DNA from: Lunularia cruciata
Lineage: Eukaryota > Streptophyta > Marchantiopsida > Lunulariales > Lunulariaceae
NCBI GenBank assembly: GCA_948567375.1
Contig: OX419758.1
Span: 63,889,965-63,953,964, forward strand
Length of the DNA stretch: 64,000 nt
Direction: 5' to 3'
In this document: positions 59,574 to 64,000 of the stretch, in pieces
Position numbering within the stretch: position 1 is the first letter of the stretch
Layout: every line of letters starts with the position of its first letter
The notes under the pieces: generated by a model
The model's database searches: none
Told to the model about the DNA's origin: nothing
What the model saw: only the letters and a program-made list of their open reading frames with translations
Translations under genes and position numbers: made by a program

Positions 59574-62027
59574 GTACCGACCTCGACCTTCATCAAACTT
59601 ACCCATACACTACACACAAGTGGAGGAGTTGATACCTATAGAGATTGATGCCATCCAACAAAAACCACTTGGTCTTACAAATAGTGAAATATTGCAACAA
59701 AATGGTGGTTACTTTTATTGTCACCAAATTGGACATCATATTGTTGAATATCCACTCAAGAATAGACGACCTCAACAAATCACCCAAATGGAATTTGTGG
59801 AGTAGAAAGATCAAGGATACAAAGAATCCTAATAGGAGATTTTGAGCCATCTAGCGAGAACTTGATTAGTTTTCATGGGATTGAAAGCTCAACCTATGCA
59901 AGTTTGCTTCATTGCAAGGTATGATATCTTATCATGGTTGTAGGAATTTGGTTGATTTTGGGAGTTCAAAGAATTGCATCTCCATCTAGTTAACAAAGGA
60001 ATTAGGTATTCCTATCAAGCTGGTATTTGGAAGTAGATTGATGATGCTGGATATAGAAAGAGGTCTGCATTCCATACCTCACATCCTATTACATTCAAGA
60101 TTGGGAAGGAGGATTTGGAGTGTATGAGGTTTGTAGTAGAACCTCTATACTATGATGTCATTCTAGGTCTACTTTGGCTTGAACGTCATAAGGTTCAATG
60201 TGATTGGATCCAACAAAAATTCAAGTATAACAACCAAGGTAGGAATTTTTGAGTAGGTTTCTTGGCATCTTTGAGTAAGACACCTAAGAATAGTCAGTCC
60301 CAAGATGAGAAGTTTTTTAGTAAAGCAACCATAGAGCAAGGGTTAGAGGAAGATAAGTCTATTTTTGTATTGTGGATCAAATCAATGAATCAATGCATAG
60401 AGAATCTAAGGAGGCCAGATGCCTCATCAAGCAATGGTTGTTCAATATAGATCAAGAGTTCAAATCTATTTCCATATGATCTTCCATAGGGATTACCCTC
60501 CAATTGTAGTATGCCCTTCAAGATTGAGTTGTTACCAAGAAGTACTCTAGTGAGTAGACCAATCTATCGACACTCGTCAGAGGAGTTGGATGACCTTTGA
60601 ACAACATTGATGGAGATGTTGGAGAAGGATTTCATATGACATAGCACATCTCAGTGGGGAGCCCTTGTATTATTCATTCCTTAGAAGGATGGAGGACCTT
60701 GCTTTTGTATTGATTATCATGGTCTCAACCAACAAATAATGAAGAATGCATATCCCTTGCCTCAAATTGATGACTTGCTAGATCAATTGAGTAGAGGATG
60801 ATACTTCTCCAAGTTGGATCTTCAAAGCAACTATTGGAAAATTCTTATTGATAGAGAAGATGTACAAAAGATTTCCTTTCATACAAGGTGTGGGGACTTT
60901 AAATGGAGAGTTCTAACTTTTGGGTTCACTAATGCTTCACATTCTTCATGGATTAGATGCATTGGGTGTTGGATGGACTATTGAATTGTTATATGTTGGT
61001 GTTCTTGGATGATATCTTAATCTATAGTAAGACAAGCAAAACATGAAAACATGTAAGTCACATGCAAGAAGTCCTTAGACGACTACATCAAAAGAAGTTC
61101 TATTGCAAGAAGTCCAAGTGTGCCTTTTGGCAAAAAGAAAATACCTTCTTGGGTCACAAGATCTCAAGATCAAGATGGAAGGGGAGAAAATCAAATCCAT
61201 TACTAATTTCCTACTCTAAAGGATGTCATAGAAGTACAAGCATTTAATGGGCATGGGTTGGCAAGTTTTTAACCCATGGTTCATCCACTACTATGCTCAT
61301 GTGATAGCACCAATGATAGACCTATTAGAGAAGAACTCAAACTTTCAATGGACCACCAAGCATGAAGAAGCATTCCAAAAGCTGAAACATATGGTGTCTT
61401 CAAGACACATTCTTCAACCATATGACCTCAACTACCTTGTAAAGGTTGATTTTGATATTTCTAACTATGCCATTGGAGCTATGTTGCAACAAGAATTTCT
61501 AGATGGGTTACATCTCATTGCCTTTGTTTCTCACCAACTAAATACCACAAAAGGAATTACTCTGTTCAAGATTGAGAACAACTAGCAATGGTACCACCAA
61601 GGTATAGAAGCATTGACTTTTGGAGAAACAAGTGATCATGCAAATTGATCAAAAACCTTGATTACATATATTACATCTAGAGCATATGAAGAGTCAACAT
61701 CATTGATGGAAGGAACAACTACAATTGTTTGACGTAAAAATTTGAGTATAAACTTGATGGGTTCCATGTCATCCCCAATGCCCTATCATGATGACCTGAT
61801 TTGAAATCTCTTCTTCTCATCATGGTAGCAATTACAATGGTGTCAATCAATTCCAAAGTCCAAATTAAGTTTAGGATAGCCTTACAACAAGATCCCTTCT
61901 GTTAGATCGTACAAGGATGTCTTGTAGCATGCAACAATGAGTAAACACCTTCTCCTTCAAGGAAGGCTTCTATTCTATGAGAATCAAATCTGTGTTCCAG
62001 CCAAGAGTGATTTCCAACTTGTGCCCT

Positions 62028-62312
62028 GTAATACCAAGAGCTAGCCATATGATCTAGATGTGAAATTTGGTTTGGTAGCATCTGGAATGATGTTATACAT
62101 TATGGTCAAAATAGATCAAATAGAAGTATCACAAAAAGGGTACTTCTACTCATAGGGCAGAAAACCAAAATAGATTTGAAAACCTTAGAACCAATAGCTA
62201 GACATATGATTTGAAGGTGAGAATTAGGTTGGTAACATTTGGAAGGATGTTACTTAGGATGGACTGAATAGATCAAAAAGAGGTATCACCAAAAGGGGAC
62301 TTCTATAATAAT
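62028..62312. repeat. Two-unit tandem repeat replacing the integrase core
   Basis: Two related units of about 130 bp (CCAAGAGCTAGCCATATGAT and CCAATAGCTAGACATATGAT, each ending ACTTCTA) sit where element 3 should encode the first part of the DDE core. They are not related to the chromovirus. Confidence 0.65.
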
Positions 62313-62518
62313 TTCTACTTTGATAATGTCTTCAAGCATGATGTGATGCCTTGGCTACTCATCTTCGACCGTGATCCTTGATTTATTGGTAAATTTTGGC
62401 AAGCATCCTTCCAAATACTCAACACCAAGTTGGCTTTGTCCATGGCCTATCATCCTCAAACTGATGGACAAACCAAATATGCAAATTGCACCTTGGAGAA
62501 TATGCTTCACGTTATGGT

Positions 62519-64000
62519 ACTCACATTTTTATTTTTGACAAGTTTTAAAGAAGGAGCGCATTGTTAAAGCCAAATTGAACCCTAATAATGAAGAAAGAAA
62601 ACAATAACCATGTGATCATAGTAAACCCAAAGATTTGACTTCTTGTTAAAGGAGAAGGACTCAGTCAAATTGGACTTATGGGGTTAGACCCAAAGTAAGC
62701 TTACTTTGCCGGGGTGATCAATCCAATCTAAAGAACACAACAATTTTTTCTTTGGATCATGCAAATCAAGAAAGTACCATTCAAAGAAAATGGCTACTTT
62801 GCAAATAGGATGAACTTGAAAGTGATAGGATCAAATCATGCAAATTTGTGAGATGCAAGGAAAGTTTGACTGAAGAATGATTGAGAAGCACAAAAGGATA
62901 AAATCATGATTTCATTGAGCGGATTCTGCAATGCAGAATTGATACCCTATTCCACTTAAGAGTTATCCCAAAGATGTCATACCAACAAGTCCAGTAGTTG
63001 GAGTGATTTATGAGAAACCAAGAGTGAGAAAACACACAATGCCAATGAAGAATAGTAGGTAGGTTCCTTCACTTGCAATGAGGAATCTTGCAATTTGAAG
63101 GCTAGATGTAATGGCAAGGATTGAGGTCTTGAGTAGAATTTTGATCATATTTTTGGCTTGGAACTAGAATGTAAGTTTTTTGGGTTCATGGCACCAAGAT
63201 TTGTGAGGATGGTTCCAAAGTAGAAGGAAAGAGAGGAAATCGAGCTTGTTGGATTGAGACTGAACACAAGGCACAAGGAGGTGTTGAATCTATTGTTGGG
63301 GGTAGAGTCTAAAGGAGAGGCCAAGGCAAGGGTGAAGAATCAAAAGAAGAAGAAGATGAGCTCATCCTACAAAGTCAAGAGTTGAGCAAGAGTGATGGAG
63401 AGCCCAAAGTCTAGCATACGAAGGGGTTGAAGAAGAAGACGAGGAGTTCCATGCTCAAATTGAATGCATGGAAGGGAGAGATGGCCAATACTTGGATTTG
63501 CCTAAGCAAGAAATTCTAGAGGAGTAGGAGGAAGAGCCAAGATTGGTGTTCCCAAAGGGGATAAGAACAAAGAGAAACTTGCAGTTTGGAATTGTAGGAC
63601 CAAGCCGAGTAAATGAAGAAGAAGATAGCTTGGAGAAAATTAGTTTGAAGGTAAGATGATCAAACCTTTGGAGTAAGGTGCATAAGGATGACTCACATTC
63701 CAAAGCCAAGTATTTGGATAACAAAGACAAGGTGGAAGAATGCAATGGAGTAGAGTATCTATCAAAGATTGTTTGTCCTTTGTTATTCCAATGAAGGATG
63801 ATCTGAGGAAAGCTCATTTTGGAGGTGAAGAATGAGTTGCAAGTGGTGTAATATTTGAGCAAAGAAGTCTTGAAGTTGAAGAAGAAGTTAACCCGAGGAG
63901 AAGAGGAAGCTAATGTACTTTGGGTTGATGTGGTGCTTTAGAAGCAAAGTTTCAAGAATTTGTAAGAGAAGCATGGTAGTATTATTGAGCATCAAGAAGA
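62519..64000 (+). other. Unassigned, with a coiled-coil-like coding remnant
   Basis: No homology to element 3 after 62,518. From about 63,420 a plus-strand frame is mostly open (FHAQIECMEGRDGQYLDLPK, then FGIVGPSRVNEEEDSLEKIS), with a TAG near 63,523 and a frame change after 63,658. Beyond it comes a Lys/Glu/Leu stretch (YLSKEVLKLKKKLTRGEEEA). This resembles the coiled-coil remnant at 47.1-47.9 kb in style only. It may be the gag-side of another retroelement continuing beyond the window. Confidence 0.35.

Larger units (their letters stand above)
57439..62518 (+). mobile_element. Older chromovirus relative (element 3), truncated
   Basis: LTR 57,439-57,921, perfect PBS TGGTATCAGAGC at 57,923-57,934, degenerate gag (58,190-58,880 and 59,576-59,830), protease (59,880-60,240), RT (60,480-61,240), RNase H (61,247-61,800) and parts of integrase to 62,518. 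It lacks a 3' LTR in the window. The zinc-knuckle first and last cysteines are replaced by Tyr (YFYCHQIGHHIVEYP). About 85 foreign bases lie at 58,357-58,437, and the middle of integrase is replaced by unrelated tandem repeats. Confidence 0.82.

Noticed and set aside
63455..63862. 135-codon minus-strand ORF
   Set aside because: It is antisense to a mostly open, charged coiled-coil-like plus-strand frame and looks like its shadow.

Overview
The window looks like a transposon-rich stretch of a land-plant nuclear genome. The evidence is spliced genes with GT/AG introns, LTR retrotransposons primed by initiator-tRNA-Met, LINE and hAT remnants, and an NLR immune-receptor gene. That NLR has an alpha/beta-hydrolase N-terminus in place of TIR, CC or RPW8. 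This is the HNL architecture known mainly from liverworts and relatives, so a bryophyte is the best guess, but the species cannot be read from the sequence.

Layout. 1-3.2 kb: minus-strand non-LTR (LINE-type) retrotransposon relic. 4.3-6.35 kb: minus-strand hAT-like transposase pseudogene. 6.46-25.3 kb: three overlapping copies (A 6.46-10.65, C 13.29-15.29, B 18.82-25.33 kb) of an old segmental duplication, mostly non-coding. Comparing the copies reveals young insertions: a truncated LINE end and a hAT-type MITE, each with an intact empty site in a paralogue. Within or beside these lie a fragment of a Roc/Ras-like GTPase (12.57-12.99 kb, minus) and a possible small two-exon gene (15.13-15.40 kb).

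28.7-34.8 kb holds the one substantial gene: a six-exon hydrolase-NB-ARC-LRR receptor. Its LRR region is a tandem array of 144-bp units (two 24-residue LRRs each). A 2-nt insertion near the end of the array truncates the reading frame. The 3' end and flank of this gene recur as a relic at 43.5-44.9 kb, so the locus was once tandemly duplicated. Comparing the two flanks exposes a tRNA-like insertion at 34.76-34.86 kb. 35.6-37.1 kb is extremely AT-rich, and 39.3-40.9 kb is a local tandem duplication.

45-64 kb is a retrotransposon cluster. A structurally complete Ty3/gypsy chromovirus (47,964-53,595; LTRs, 5-bp target duplication, gag, protease, RT, RNase H, integrase, chromodomain, but many stop codons) abuts an older relative (53,601 onward). 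A third relative starts at 57,439. Two near-identical solo-LTR-like inserts interrupt the gag regions of the two older elements, and a minus-strand fragment of another Ty3 family is wedged between them. The family's LTRs carry a dense array of perfect heat-shock elements directly upstream of the TATA box, the most suggestive regulatory signal in the window.

Gene models are read by eye from sequence; exon borders, repeat borders and similarity statements were not verified by alignment software or RNA data.
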